Source: Pempheris klunzingeri (Eukaryota > Chordata > Actinopteri > Acropomatiformes > Pempheridae). Taken from it: DNA of 64,000 nucleotides. Under the pieces are notes generated by a model, which saw only the letters and a program-made list of their open reading frames with translations, did no database searches and was not told the DNA's origin. The stretch covers positions 7,420,730 through 7,484,729 of the forward strand of contig NC_092013.1 of NCBI RefSeq assembly GCF_042242105.1, in the 5' to 3' direction. The translations under genes and the position numbers were made by a program. Below are positions 24,601 through 36,924 of this stretch, piece after piece; position 1 is the first letter of the stretch, and the number at the start of each line of letters is the position of its first letter.

Positions 24601-26573
24601 CTGTTTCCCACAAAGCTGACTGTCAGACTAAATCATGTCCCTCACCTCTGTTCTCTCCTTACTGTGTGCAGAGTGCAAGGTTGCAGTTCACAAGACATGT
24701 GAAGCCAAGGTAAGCCCTACATTTCCTCTCTGAAATCATCACAGATCACACACTTTACCTACATCACGCTCTTGTGTCAGAGGCTCTGATGCTAATATGA
24801 GGTGAGCCTTAAGTGCAGTAAGCCATGTGCACTGACCTAGATCTGTTGGTCTGTTTAAAGAAGACCTCACTGTGAACTGCAACCAGCCAGGTTGCTATGA
24901 GTAATTCAGTCATGTGGTAACGCGACATAGCAGGAGCTCCTGAGACTCCTTAATACAGCTTGATATGAAGCATTTGTGATTATTGAGAAATAATATTTTA
25001 CACCATATGCTGATACTCATTAGGATTGTTTGAGAGAAGTGCTGTCAGGCTGATCAGAAGGGGGCAGCAGTGAGCTGTGAGCTGTCTCGTGGGGGTCAGA
25101 AGAGGAGAGGGTCTGTCTGTCAGCTTGTAATACATCAGTAGTACTTTGAGTAAATAGAACGTCAAGCACAGGTAAAGGGCCTCAGAACTGGCTCGGGACA
25201 AAGAGAAGCTACTTCTTCACAAGAAATGACTTCTGATGCACGTATAAAAAACACTCACATAGCAGCAGCATTTTTGCTCACTGAATTCTCTCCCAGTGTC
25301 CCTGACAACCCTTAGAAACATATGTGTGTAAGGCTTTAACATAAATCAATAAGGAGCAGCCTCGGTGATGGTTAATGCTGTACTGAATATGAGAAGTGGC
25401 TCGCTTTTGGTTCAACTCGTTTGAATTATTTAAGTGGAATTATTGGCAATTGCTCTTTAGAAAATTCTTTAAACCTGCCAAATTGCAAAAGAAGGAGTGA
25501 AATTATCTCAGCTCCTGCATGAACAGATGATTTTCACTTCCCTCTTCTGCTAAATGGTCATTCTGTATTTACAACAATATTGTCAGAGCTGTTTGGCTGT
25601 AACCCTTGACAAAGCATTCAATTCATATCTAATATATGAGGTGCGGGAAATAAATAATTTCCATATTGCAGTCTTTGCACATCGCAATATACTGTATAAC
25701 CAATAATGGACGCATTAGCTACTTGCCTAAACTAGTAAAATAAGGTAACATGAAAGATATCAAAGGGAAAAAATGACCTTATAACACCTTGCTGCCATAA
25801 TGGAGCTCAACTGCAGAACATTTTCATGCTTTGCATCAGTGGTAAATGTGAGGTGTTGCTTCCAGTCCCACAGAATCAAAGAGAATTAGCTTGTTGTTGT
25901 CACCATTTTGCACCACCATCCAACAATCATTCAGGGTCAAATCCATCACACAGGAGGGAAGAGAGAGAGAGAAGCACTCGCTCTGTCCACAGCTTATGTC
26001 AAACCATTGGCAGGAGTTGCCTCTGCTCTCCTGCGGCCCCCCTCACAGCAGCACACCACCGAGCGGGCTCGTGACCTGCTGTAACTGTGCTGCTGAGCAT
26101 CACTGTCTGACAGCACAAACACACAGACACTGTCACATAGAGGGAGCCACCCCCTTTTATTTCTCTGCTCCTCAGGCCAGCTCAAATCCTGTGGGATATA
26201 TGACAGGGGGTGGTGTGGGGTAGCCTCCCTGCCTCCTCCTCCTCCTCCTCTACACACACACCGTAATGGTGTACGACTGGGCGCCACCAGCTGCTGTGCC
26301 TTAGCAGCTTGTATTAAAAGAGGATTATTATTTTTGTCACACTCGTCCCCCTGGTCACCACGGAGATAGCCAAAAACAACTCTTGGTTGTCTCAAGAGAG
26401 GCGGGCGGCGTGGACGAGAGTGGACATCGTCACACAGGACGATGATCAATCTGGATAGGAACAGTCTGAGTGTGTAAATATAGAAAATAACAAGAGTGCC
26501 GTAGATGCCTGCCAGTGAGTGATCTGTTGGGGGGGACACAAATAAGTGAGAGGCAGCTGGGGAGGTAGACTCT

Positions 26574-26604
<31 letters not shown>

Positions 26605-27157
26605 ATCAGTCCCATTTGGGGGTACTCATAAATAAAGGGGAACATTGGGTCAAGGCTGCAAAGTGCCGTCTGCTTCATGTCACGCTATGCTCTTCCTGCA
26701 TGTTTCTTCTATGAGTTTCAACGTGCTTCTCATATGTCAACATGCTGCTTTCTGTCTTCTTTATATCTTTCATCTCTTGCATCTCACTGTCATCATCTTT
26801 CTTACCTTTAATCTCTACTACATTTCTCCTTTTCCTGATGGTTTATAGTTGCACTTAAAGCTTCTCCCACTTTCTTTTGTGGCATTTTTTTCCCTTCATT
26901 TCAAGTCAAAAATGCTTTTATTCATGTGTTATGCTGTCTTCACAACAGCTGCCACTAGAGTTTCTTTTTTTTTTTTTTTGCACCCCTTTTACATTTCTAT
27001 TTGTCTGTCTCATCTCATATGCTTCCATCTATACTTCCTCATTGTCTGCTGCAACTTTATTCTGCCTCTTGTCATCTCTCTCTCAGCCTCAGGCCACCAG
27101 AGAGGTCGGTGGACATCAGCACCCTGTGACTTTGCAGGGCTGCCCAGTGTTTGTCTG

Positions 27158-27207
<50 letters not shown>

Positions 27208-30200
27208 CGCACATGGACGGGGATAGTACTTGCCACAGTCCACATGCTTTAATGTCTCTGTGCATACGACACAGGCTGAGCGAGAGGGAAAGGCTATGCT
27301 GCATGTGCTGCTGGCACATTGGGAGTGTTTGTGTGTGTGTGTGTGTGTGTGTTATTGTGAGAGAGGGAGGGAGGGAGGGAGGTAAAGTGAGAGAGTGAGC
27401 AGAGAGCTTGTATGAGAGAGAGAGGGAGGTAGTGTACTCCACTCTACAGACAGGACTGCTCGGAGGCAGAGGGGAAGACTGAGGCTGCTTGTTAAGAGGT
27501 AAAAACACGCTCTGTATTTACTGAGAAAAGCTTTTGGTTTATTTCACTCATATATATTCAGCACATCAGTTTTGACCGTTCACATTTCTCTTCTGTATTG
27601 AGTAGCAATCTAACAACCTAAAAGCTTCTTCACTGTGTTTGCTCTGATAATGCGGCTTGTGATTGTGCATATTATTCCATTAAAGCTGTAGCCAGAAAGC
27701 TCTTGCTTTGCCCAGAAAGAGGATTTCATTTACTGTGATTAAGGCAAGTGCAGAAAATGAAGTGGAGACTCCTGCTGTGACCCACAAAAAATACAGAGAT
27801 TTTAATTTTTAATACTAGAGAGGGAATTCATAAGATTTACTTTTTCATGAGATAATTGTCACTATACGTGCGGTTGGCAGATTATAGAAACCGTGCTTAA
27901 ACACTATTGTATAGGCTCCTATATGTGCCTGTAAATGTAAGATTTTGTGAAAGTTGCAGCCATGCTGTGCCAGACTGTTTTGGGAATAGATTAGATCTGT
28001 ATGTGGTTGTGGGCAAGTGCCTGTCGGCTTGTCTCTCTGTGTATGTGTGTGCATTTGCAACCGTTTCCACACACCAGCGTGCCTCTATCTGTATTTGTAT
28101 GCACAACTTTTCTTATTTTAACTTAATCAAGATTTATGCTCTAACATGTGGATGCTGCTGTAACAGAGCATGTTCTACCTACTGCATCCACTTCAACACT
28201 GTGCATACATGCCTGTGTTGTATATTGTGTATAGACAATTATGTGTGACCACAGGGTACCTGACAGAGACAAATGGCTGTATCCCGGACACAGTCAGCTG
28301 TCCTAACATCATCTGATGGATCCTAATGTTGCGTAGTGAAATACAGATGGTTACGGTGTCTGCTCGTACTGACCAGCTGTTCTGCTAATGCTTCATGCTG
28401 ATTTATGAATTGATACAGCAATTAGGATGCTAGATGGGCTGTGTGCTTCAATAATAAGCAAGTGTTTTACATAACAGTGTTGTGCATTAGTAATAACTAG
28501 TACCAGTGGAGCAGCTCAGCAATGTTGCCTGCAAAGTTGTATTTTCTTTTTTACATAAACGCACAAACAATCTTGGTGCAGATCTGGAATATTTAAAGGT
28601 TTTAAAATACCTTAAACTTTGGCACTGTTTCTTATCAGTCAACATATCAATACCGATATATCTGCAATATGCTAATATGGGCTTTATAGCTGCAGTCTCT
28701 GTGGCTTCTCTCCTATCAGGTGTCTTGAGTAACATGGCAACAAGTTGTCGTGTTTCTCAACCTTTCCTGTTGTTCGTGTCTCGCCATAGGAGACCGGGTG
28801 CACACGGTGTCCTGTGGTAGCCCTACGTGTCACTGCACATCAACGGGAAGGTAGAAACAAGTCGATGGAGACAGAGATCTCAGCAGGATGGCGACTGATG
28901 AGTTAGAATAAACTGTCTGATGAACATCTGCGTAACCTGATTAAGGTGGTGGCTTATTGCTGTCACATTGTCGTTGCTATTTATAACCATCACTGGCACG
29001 ACGCACTGTGTACAAGTAGTTATGATGGTTAATCTAATTTTACTGCTTTACTCGTCCTATCAATAATTAAGTATTACAGGCTTAATGCACACACAAACAC
29101 ACACAGATGGGTACACAGTGTTTTTATTTACCCGTTGTTTTTCATTTCCTGAGAGCTTAAGCCAAGCAAGAGGTACACACCAAGCCTTGTTTAATATTCA
29201 GGCAATTATACAGTTCCTAGTTTTTGGCAGGATAATGACAAATCCCTAAAAAATGTGAGCTTAGAGGGGTCATTTATAATGTATTTCTTTTGATGGTCAT
29301 GTGTCATCTGACGTAGTTAGGTTGGATTAATCATTGGATGTTAAATGTTGTTGGGCAAAGCATTGAGGGCCAAATATAAATGTGTGTCTCCATGATGCTG
29401 TCACGAGACATAGAGTTGTGGTACAGGTCCATCTATTAGCAGATCTCTTCAAAATGTCACTGCTGTTGCTGCCAGGAAGGCAAGTGGATTTGTGAGATGA
29501 CTGATGAACAAATAGACTAAATGATCCTTTAAGTGTTGGGTATGATCTAAAAAAAAAAAAGAAAAAGGAGCTCTATCAAAATAGCTCTGTGAAATCTCTC
29601 TGCTCCGTGTCAGTGGTCAGCATGGTCAGCTGTTGACATCTCTCTCCCATCCCGCGCTCACTCGCTCGCTCACTCGCACTTTGCGTCTGCCGTTTGTTTG
29701 CCTCTCCTCTTTCCTCCTTCCTGTCTTCCTGATGCCTTTATTAGTGCCCTAAGCTCTGTCTATATCTCCGCTCCCTGGGCAGCTCTGCTTTGAGCCCTCA
29801 TTCATGCTTCCTCTTGTTCCCTTCTTCTCCGTGCCAGTTATGCTGGGTGATGCTTATCGAGGTGTCCTTTGCCATCTGATGTTGTTTATTCAGGGGGAGC
29901 ACATGCTTGTATCTCACAGCAGGGCTGATTGTGGTTATCCTGTCCCCAGGCACTGAAGGTAGAGAGCGACAGAGTGCAGCAGGAGAGGGGGGAGCAGGGG
30001 AGGGGAGTGGCAGACTGTATGGAGTAGGAAATGAAGAAACGATGGCTTTAAGATGAGAGAAAACGGAAGAAAGGCAGAGTGATAATGAGTGAAGTAAGAG
30101 AGGGGAAGCCATACTTTGATGTGAAGCCTCCTAAATCACAGCCACTCCTAAATCTGCCCTCTGGTACCTTGGGTGAAATGTTAACAGTAAATAAAAAGCC

Positions 30201-33200
30201 TCAGAGTTTTATTTAGCTCTCAGTGGACTTTGGCCGTAAGTGTCTCTTTGTGAGACTGTGGAACTTGGAACAAGATGTGGTTATTTTTGTTTTTCCAGTT
30301 TCAAATGGGAAAGCTTACTCACTTCTCCCTCTCCAGAGTGTGATGTCAGCTCTGAGCTGACTGTCAGAGTGAAACCCTCTCCTGCTGGATGGCATACCAA
30401 CGCCTGTGTCTCAAACACTCACATCTTCCGCTCCCTAGTAACTGAGTCAGCCGCTCCGGCAGATCTCTGTGTTTCCTCTTCCCCGGAGCAGGAATCGAGA
30501 GTGATGAATCAAGATGTGGCAGCGAAAACTTTTAAGATTCGTGCCACAGTCGCTCTGTTGTGGAAGGGATTAGCAGCCGGGGAACTCTTAAGGAAGATCC
30601 ACTGTTGAACTCTAGAGGTTTCATGTGGATTGATATACATTCATTTGTCAACCAAAGTCTTAACAAAATAGTGAGAGATTTAGAGAAATACATGTATTTG
30701 CTCATGTGCCAAGAGAAAGCAAATCCATCAACAAATGAGAAAATTAGTACGACTCATATCTCTTGGTTCATTATGAAAATGGATTTAGCACCAAGTTAGC
30801 TGGAAACAGTACGCCTGGCTCTGTCTAAAGTCTACAAAATCCACCTGTCAGCATTTTTAAAAGCTATAATGTGTTAATAAGTGAATTTTAGAGGTGCTGG
30901 AAGGAATATTGTTTAAACTTAGAACAAAGTCAAGCTAGTTCATCACCTGCAAACGACCTCTTTCACAGTGTCATTTGAATCTGGAATGTATTTTTAAGCT
31001 AACTATCTACTGGCAGTACCTTCATATTTAACCAACAGATATGAGAGTGGTATCTTCTCATCTACCTCTAAGCAAAGAAAACAAACTAATGAGGATATTC
31101 CCTAAAATATTCCCTAAAAGCCAAAGTTAGCAGAGAAAAGCACATTCTGACACTTGAGAAGCTCTAGTGAGGGAATGTGTGCCACTTTTGCTTGATGAAT
31201 GAATGAAAGGCGTTACTTGATGAACAAGACAAACTGAACCATTAAACCAGACCAGGCATCCAGTCCGCTAACAGTCAGTCAGTCAGTCCCTGAGTGCTGT
31301 CATTGGCACCTCAGTAAATGCTGGCTGATGAACAGGACAAACTGAACCAGATGGCTGCGTTCCCAGTGGCTCCAGAGTACAGTCCACATGCATTAATGAA
31401 GAGCCCGAGGCTGGCAGAGCCACCAAAGACACGTGTATACACTCTGCATATGTGTGTGTGTGTGTATGTGCATGTGTGAACCCAGGCTGACCAGCGCTGA
31501 CATCCTGTTGCAAATTGTTTCCTGTTGACTCTGGTGTCTTCCTCCTCTGCTTTTATGCTGCATGCCAGTGCTCTCTCTCCCTCTACGTTCATCCCCCGTC
31601 TCCTTTTGTGTGCGTGTGTGTGTGTGTGTGCATGTCTGTGTATACGCATGGGCACACATGTGTATGTTGCGTCTGTCTCCTACTGTTCCTTCCTGGAGCC
31701 GACCACTTTATCCACTTAACCACCGTTATTAAACCTATTAAGAGAGGAGTTCTGCCCCATGGCTGCATCTTTCATTTCCGACAGTAGGTTTTATAACATG
31801 TTTGCGATCTGTCTTTGCGCATTTACACACTGGAACGTACAGATTATGTTTGTGCTGTGGTGGAATGTGACAAGAACTGGTCAAGACAAGCAAAGAAGAG
31901 GTAGAAATGTGGATGTTACAGTCCACAATCCACTCTAGATACAAGATATCATGGATTTGAACAAATAATAACTACATGACAAATATGGACTGTCAAAGAA
32001 ACCTGCACTGCAATAAGCACGCCATGACATCATCTCGTAAATTCAGCAGTAGCATATTTTGTTTTCTGCCATGCGGTAACCAATTAGCGCACGCCCTTTT
32101 CCCCTTCATTCCTCCTTCTACTGATTCCTCCCTGAATCACATGTCTGATGTTTCCCCATTTTCCCCACATTTGTCAGTCGTTCTCTATTTCCCCTCTGCA
32201 GCGTCAGTCTCCAACTCCATTTCGCCTGTCACAGAGTTTCTGTGCCATGAAATAAGAAATCTGACATGTAGTAGAAGATCATTCTTCAACACTCATGACA
32301 AACATCTTTGGACTATTTTTAAAAGTAACCTAGCAAATCCAATGCAGTGGTCCCCGTGCCATTGCTGTTATCTTTGAAATGTTCAAAAATAGCGAGGTGA
32401 AAAAGTGAAAAGAACTTTAGATACATGATAAGTTTCGTCATACTTCAGACACTCACAACAGTAAGTAACTGAACCTAATGGTTGTTGCAAAATTTAGCCA
32501 ATTAGCAACAAATCAAATATGTATTAGTGTTAATTTTGACCATTGTAGACAGACACTGGTCAGTTTCTTCTGGGTGGGACCACCCAAATCAAATCAGGAT
32601 CACAATACAGCAGCCACTCACAATGGAAGAATTAATTTTTCAATGGTTGCCTCAGTTTCAATGTCATTTGGGTAATGTCATGTTGCTAACGTGATATGCC
32701 TACAAGATAAGTAGTTATTCTGCAGCCAGTGAACACAGATAAAATCTACTTCAACTGTCAGGGACAGCTGGAGGAAATCAAATACTGTTATGATTTAATT
32801 TCTCTGTATGTGGGATCGAAATTCACTTGACAATCACTTTTTGATTTGCACTAAATGTGTTTTTTTATCAAAGTTAGAACAGGATTTGTTCACAAATTCG
32901 TCCTCGGAACCAATATCTACCTGAGAGCTATGACATCGATCCAAAAAATGGAAATGACAAATGTCCTACGGCATTGATCATACCTTGTGAGTGTAGCTGT
33001 GACGTTGTTTCAGTTGTAGATCATTGTGCTTGTCAGGCGTTTGACTTATTAACCCGTTGCCTGACACCTGTCAGCGCGGGCCAGCACTCAGCCGGAGGGC
33101 GGCTCAACTGTCAGTCAAGCTCATGGGATAGTTCAAAGGTCAAAAGCTGACAAGGTGTCACCTGTGTAGGTCTACAGTTGGAGCCCACAATTGTGCTGTA

Positions 33201-33508
33201 ATACTGAACGTTTGATTCCATTTCTTGGTCTCCCTTTCTTCATTTTGCCTTTGTTAGGCTGAATGCATTTCTTATTTATTTTTTTTATTTTGTTGTTTTT
33301 AACCATCTGATGTGATTTGCATCATAAATCACAACCATCAATTGAGACGGAAAGGTAACACAAGCCCTGACGTACCCGTGTGTACTCGCTTGTCACTTCA
33401 TGGTCAACTGCCATCCTCATAATAAACAATCCAGAACAGAAGAATATACAGAGACGTGTTCAAGTCTATTTGTATAGCAGTGGCTGTAGCCTGTTCGCAT
33501 GACCTAAG

Positions 33509-33559
<51 letters not shown>

Positions 33560-36500
33560 CTCTCTGTGTACATGTATTTGTTGTTTTGGCAAGTTACCGT
33601 TGGCTCACCAGCAGAGTACAAGGACTGCACGCCACATGTAGAGTCTTCCTCCAGTAAACTTTATTATTCTCCCCTCTCCTCCTTTTTTACGAGGCAAAAA
33701 ACCCACAATTAATCATTTTTATTCGGTATGTCTCCTTATACTGCGCACTTCTGGTAAATCAACTGCCCGGTCAGCACAATAAACACCAGTCGGTTATACA
33801 GAGTGTGAAAGAAGAATTAAAAGAAATCAATGCAGTATTCTCAATTTCTGTAGACATGTGTGTGGGTGCTTGTCAAAGTTTGTCTTTAAGTGTGTGTCTG
33901 TTTGAGTCTGTGTGTGTGTGTGCGTGTGTGTGTGACATCATGCTCCACTAACCGATCGTGTGGAAGAGCCAAATATGTGCTGACAGCCTCTTCTTCAAAC
34001 CAGCTGCTGCAGATGACAGGCGGAAAGTGAGAACGAGTCTTACTATCCTCTGCATCAGCTCTTCATCTTCCCTCCTCATCCCCTCATGCTTCCATCCCTT
34101 CATCTGCACTGCTGGAACCGGACCAAGAGCATTAAACCGAACACATGACTTGGCATGTGTTTGGATCATTCCCTGTGTGTGTGTGTGTGTGTGCGTGTGT
34201 GTTTGGTTATGCGACTTTTGCAAAAACCAACCATGTGCTTGTTTTCTTTCAGGTGACTCCCATCTGTACCTCAACACCAGACCTGGTAAGTGAATTTACA
34301 TGTACTTGCATAAAAGTAGTTTTATTATTTATTTATGTAACGCAATAAATCATTGCTGTAGAGTTATTCTTTCCTGATTATCTCTTAGCACGGCTCGACT
34401 AAATCTACAACACAGAAGAAGAGAGGCTCCATACCAAGGTACCAAGAACCCTGAATCACACATCAATTAACAGAAAATGATAATAGATATTTAAAATGGA
34501 TACACAGAAATGCGCTAAAACAATGAATTTTCACACCTTGCAGGAGTAAGAGTGTGGAACAAGTGATGGAGCACGTGATGGACCGTCACTATGACTTTGA
34601 CCTCACCTACATCACGGAGAGGATCATCTCCGTCTTCTTCCTGCCAGACCTGGAGGAGCAGCGGTACTGCAGAAACCTACAGGAAGTGGCCTCCATGCTT
34701 AAATCCAAGCACCAAGACAAGTTCTTGGTTAGTCCTAAAACTGAAAATATAATGCTTATCAGTGATACAGACAATTAGCTACCATATCCTGTTCCCTTTG
34801 TTCCCTGTTCCCCTTGCTCAGTTTGTAGTTGATATGTAAAAATAGATTTGTGAAATCCTCTAATGTGTCTCTGCCTTTTGCAGCTACTAAATTTATCCGA
34901 GAAGAGACATGACATCACCAGACTTAACCCAAAGGTACCAGTATTTACAAATTAAAAGATGACACAGCATCGGTTTGACACAGCTGAGATTTGTATTTTC
35001 AAGGTTAATGGTCAAGTTTGACAGTACTTCTATCTTTCCACCTCTGCGGTTCAGGTGCAGGACTACGGCTGGCCTGATCTTCACGCCCCACCTCTGGACA
35101 GGATTTGTGCTGTTTGTAAAGCCATGGAGACCTGGCTGACCTCTGACCCTCACAATGTCGTGGTCCTCCACTGCAAGGTCAGTGCAACCTGAATCCACAT
35201 CTGCTGGCTCCGCTGTGGCAAATGTAAAACAGCGCTGAAAAGCTATTTCATAGTCGCTTTGATCCGTTTTCCGACAGGGACACAGAGGGAAGACGGGGGT
35301 CATCGTGGCCGCCTACATGCACTACAGCAAGATATCAGCTGGGTAATGTGAAGCATTATAGATCCAACAAGACTCTGGAGATACCACATGTGTAAAGAGT
35401 ATGGCTGTCAATCAGTTGAAGAAAACTGACTACTTATTCACACAATTTGATCTGATTAATTGCAATCATTTAATTAATTACAAAATCAACATGATAATTA
35501 TGACAGTACAGTATAAAATCAATTACATGATGAATTTACACCTGCTGTCAAAGCTGCATTTTAACTGAGATCTTGAAATCTGCTTAACTAATATAACTAC
35601 TTCTAACACTTTTGTGTCTCAATCGTTATTATTATTATTTTTTCTTTAAATTTTTTGGTCTATATAATATCAAATAAAAAGTGAAAATTACCTACATTTC
35701 CCAGAACCAAAGTGAACATATTTAAATTGCTTCTTTTGTCCAAACAACAGTCCAAAACCCAAAGATATTCAGTTTACCGTCACAAAAACCAAGAAAATAT
35801 AATATTCAATCTGAGAAGCTGAAACCAATGAATTTTTAGCATTAGTCCTTAAAAAAAAGACTTGAACGTTTAATTAATTAATTGACTTTATATCAGGACT
35901 TTCCTTGGCAAACTCTAAACAGACAAAATGGAAATGTCCAACATGCCAATAAAGCAGTATTTGTACAATAGATTAAATGGGTAGGCGAGGTCATGATTTA
36001 ACATGAGCAAACATTTCATTACCTCCAAAAAAAACACTATAACTTCCTGATTTTTTCTTGCACAAATCTGCACTGTAGCATTTATTAAAACACTTCCTGC
36101 TGTGTCCACAGAGCGGACCAGGCTCTCACCACCCTCGCCATGAGAAAGTTCTGTGAAGACAAAGTGTCCACCTCCCTACAGCCCTCTCAGAACAGGTGGG
36201 ACACCGTACACCACTTCTTGTGCGAGTGTCATCACGTCAGTCTCTCTTCCCTGCTCTCCTCACATCGTTTCCTCACCTCTCGCCTTCAGGTACATCTACT
36301 ACTTTGGCGGTTTGCTGTCCGGCACCATCAAAATGAACAGCAGTCCTCTGTTCCTCCACCAGGTCCTCATTCCATCACTACCAAACTTCCAGACGGGCGG
36401 AGGTCAGTTTAACACAAATAGCTTGCATAGCTTTGTCACAGTAATTCTTAGCTTTGATCAGTGAACAGAAAGTGTTTAACAATGTAAAAGCAATGAAGCA

Positions 36501-36884
36501 TTTGTTTGTCTATAAAATACCCCTTTCCCTTTTTTTGTTTGTCTCCTTAACTCCTTTCTGTATCTGCAGGTTTCTACCCTTTCCTGAAAATCTACCAGTC
36601 CTTGCAGCTGGTCTACACCTCGGGCGTGTAGTAAGTACATGTCCAGTTGTGCAGCTGTACCACTGTGTTTCCAGCTCACCTCCTGCGGGTAGAAGCCCTT
36701 CCTTCTCCTGTCCAACTGACAGATGTTGTCTATATGGGCTGCTGTCTGTGTTTAGGTGTAGGCTGGTCTGTGCTTATGTTAAAGTTAAAGTTATTTATCT
36801 CTGTTTTACCCAAGTGAGGCATGCTTTGACTGGTTTTATGTATGTTTCAAACTGGTGTGGCCATCTTTTTTTTTTTTAAATTCT

Positions 36885-36924
<40 letters not shown>

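Larger units (their letters stand above)
24710..34252 (+). other. tns2 intron 3 (9.5 kb)
   Basis: No recognisable coding exon inside. Contains the microsatellite clusters, one family C repeat (30655-31125), TG runs at 31450-31470 and 31613-31630, and a (CT)n tract at 33510-33556. Open stretches on both strands here lack homology that I recognise. Confidence 0.6.
24390..34285 (+). other. tns2: tns2 exons 2-4 encoding the C1 zinc-finger domain
   Basis: Exons 24390-24495, 24672-24709 and 34253-34285 encode a C1 domain with His48, Cys61, Cys64, Cys75, Cys78, His83, Cys86 and Cys94. The spacing is H-x12-C-x2-C-x10-C-x2-C-x4-H-x2-C-x7-C. All eight zinc ligands are present. The x10 loop is shorter than in diacylglycerol-binding C1 domains (x13-14), as in mammalian tensin-2, which argues for an atypical, non-phorbol C1. 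The last zinc ligand lies across a 9.5-kb intron in an 11-codon exon. Confidence 0.9.

Noticed and set aside
25994-26539. Minus-strand open frame of 181 codons
   Set aside because: Lies in tns2 intron 3. Composition changes along its length, it includes repeat-derived Gly and Arg runs, and no protein family is recognisable.
28735-28860. Possible exon after 'cgccatag' at about 28790
   Set aside because: The frames are short and the phase would break the exon 3 to exon 4 junction, which is already phase-consistent.
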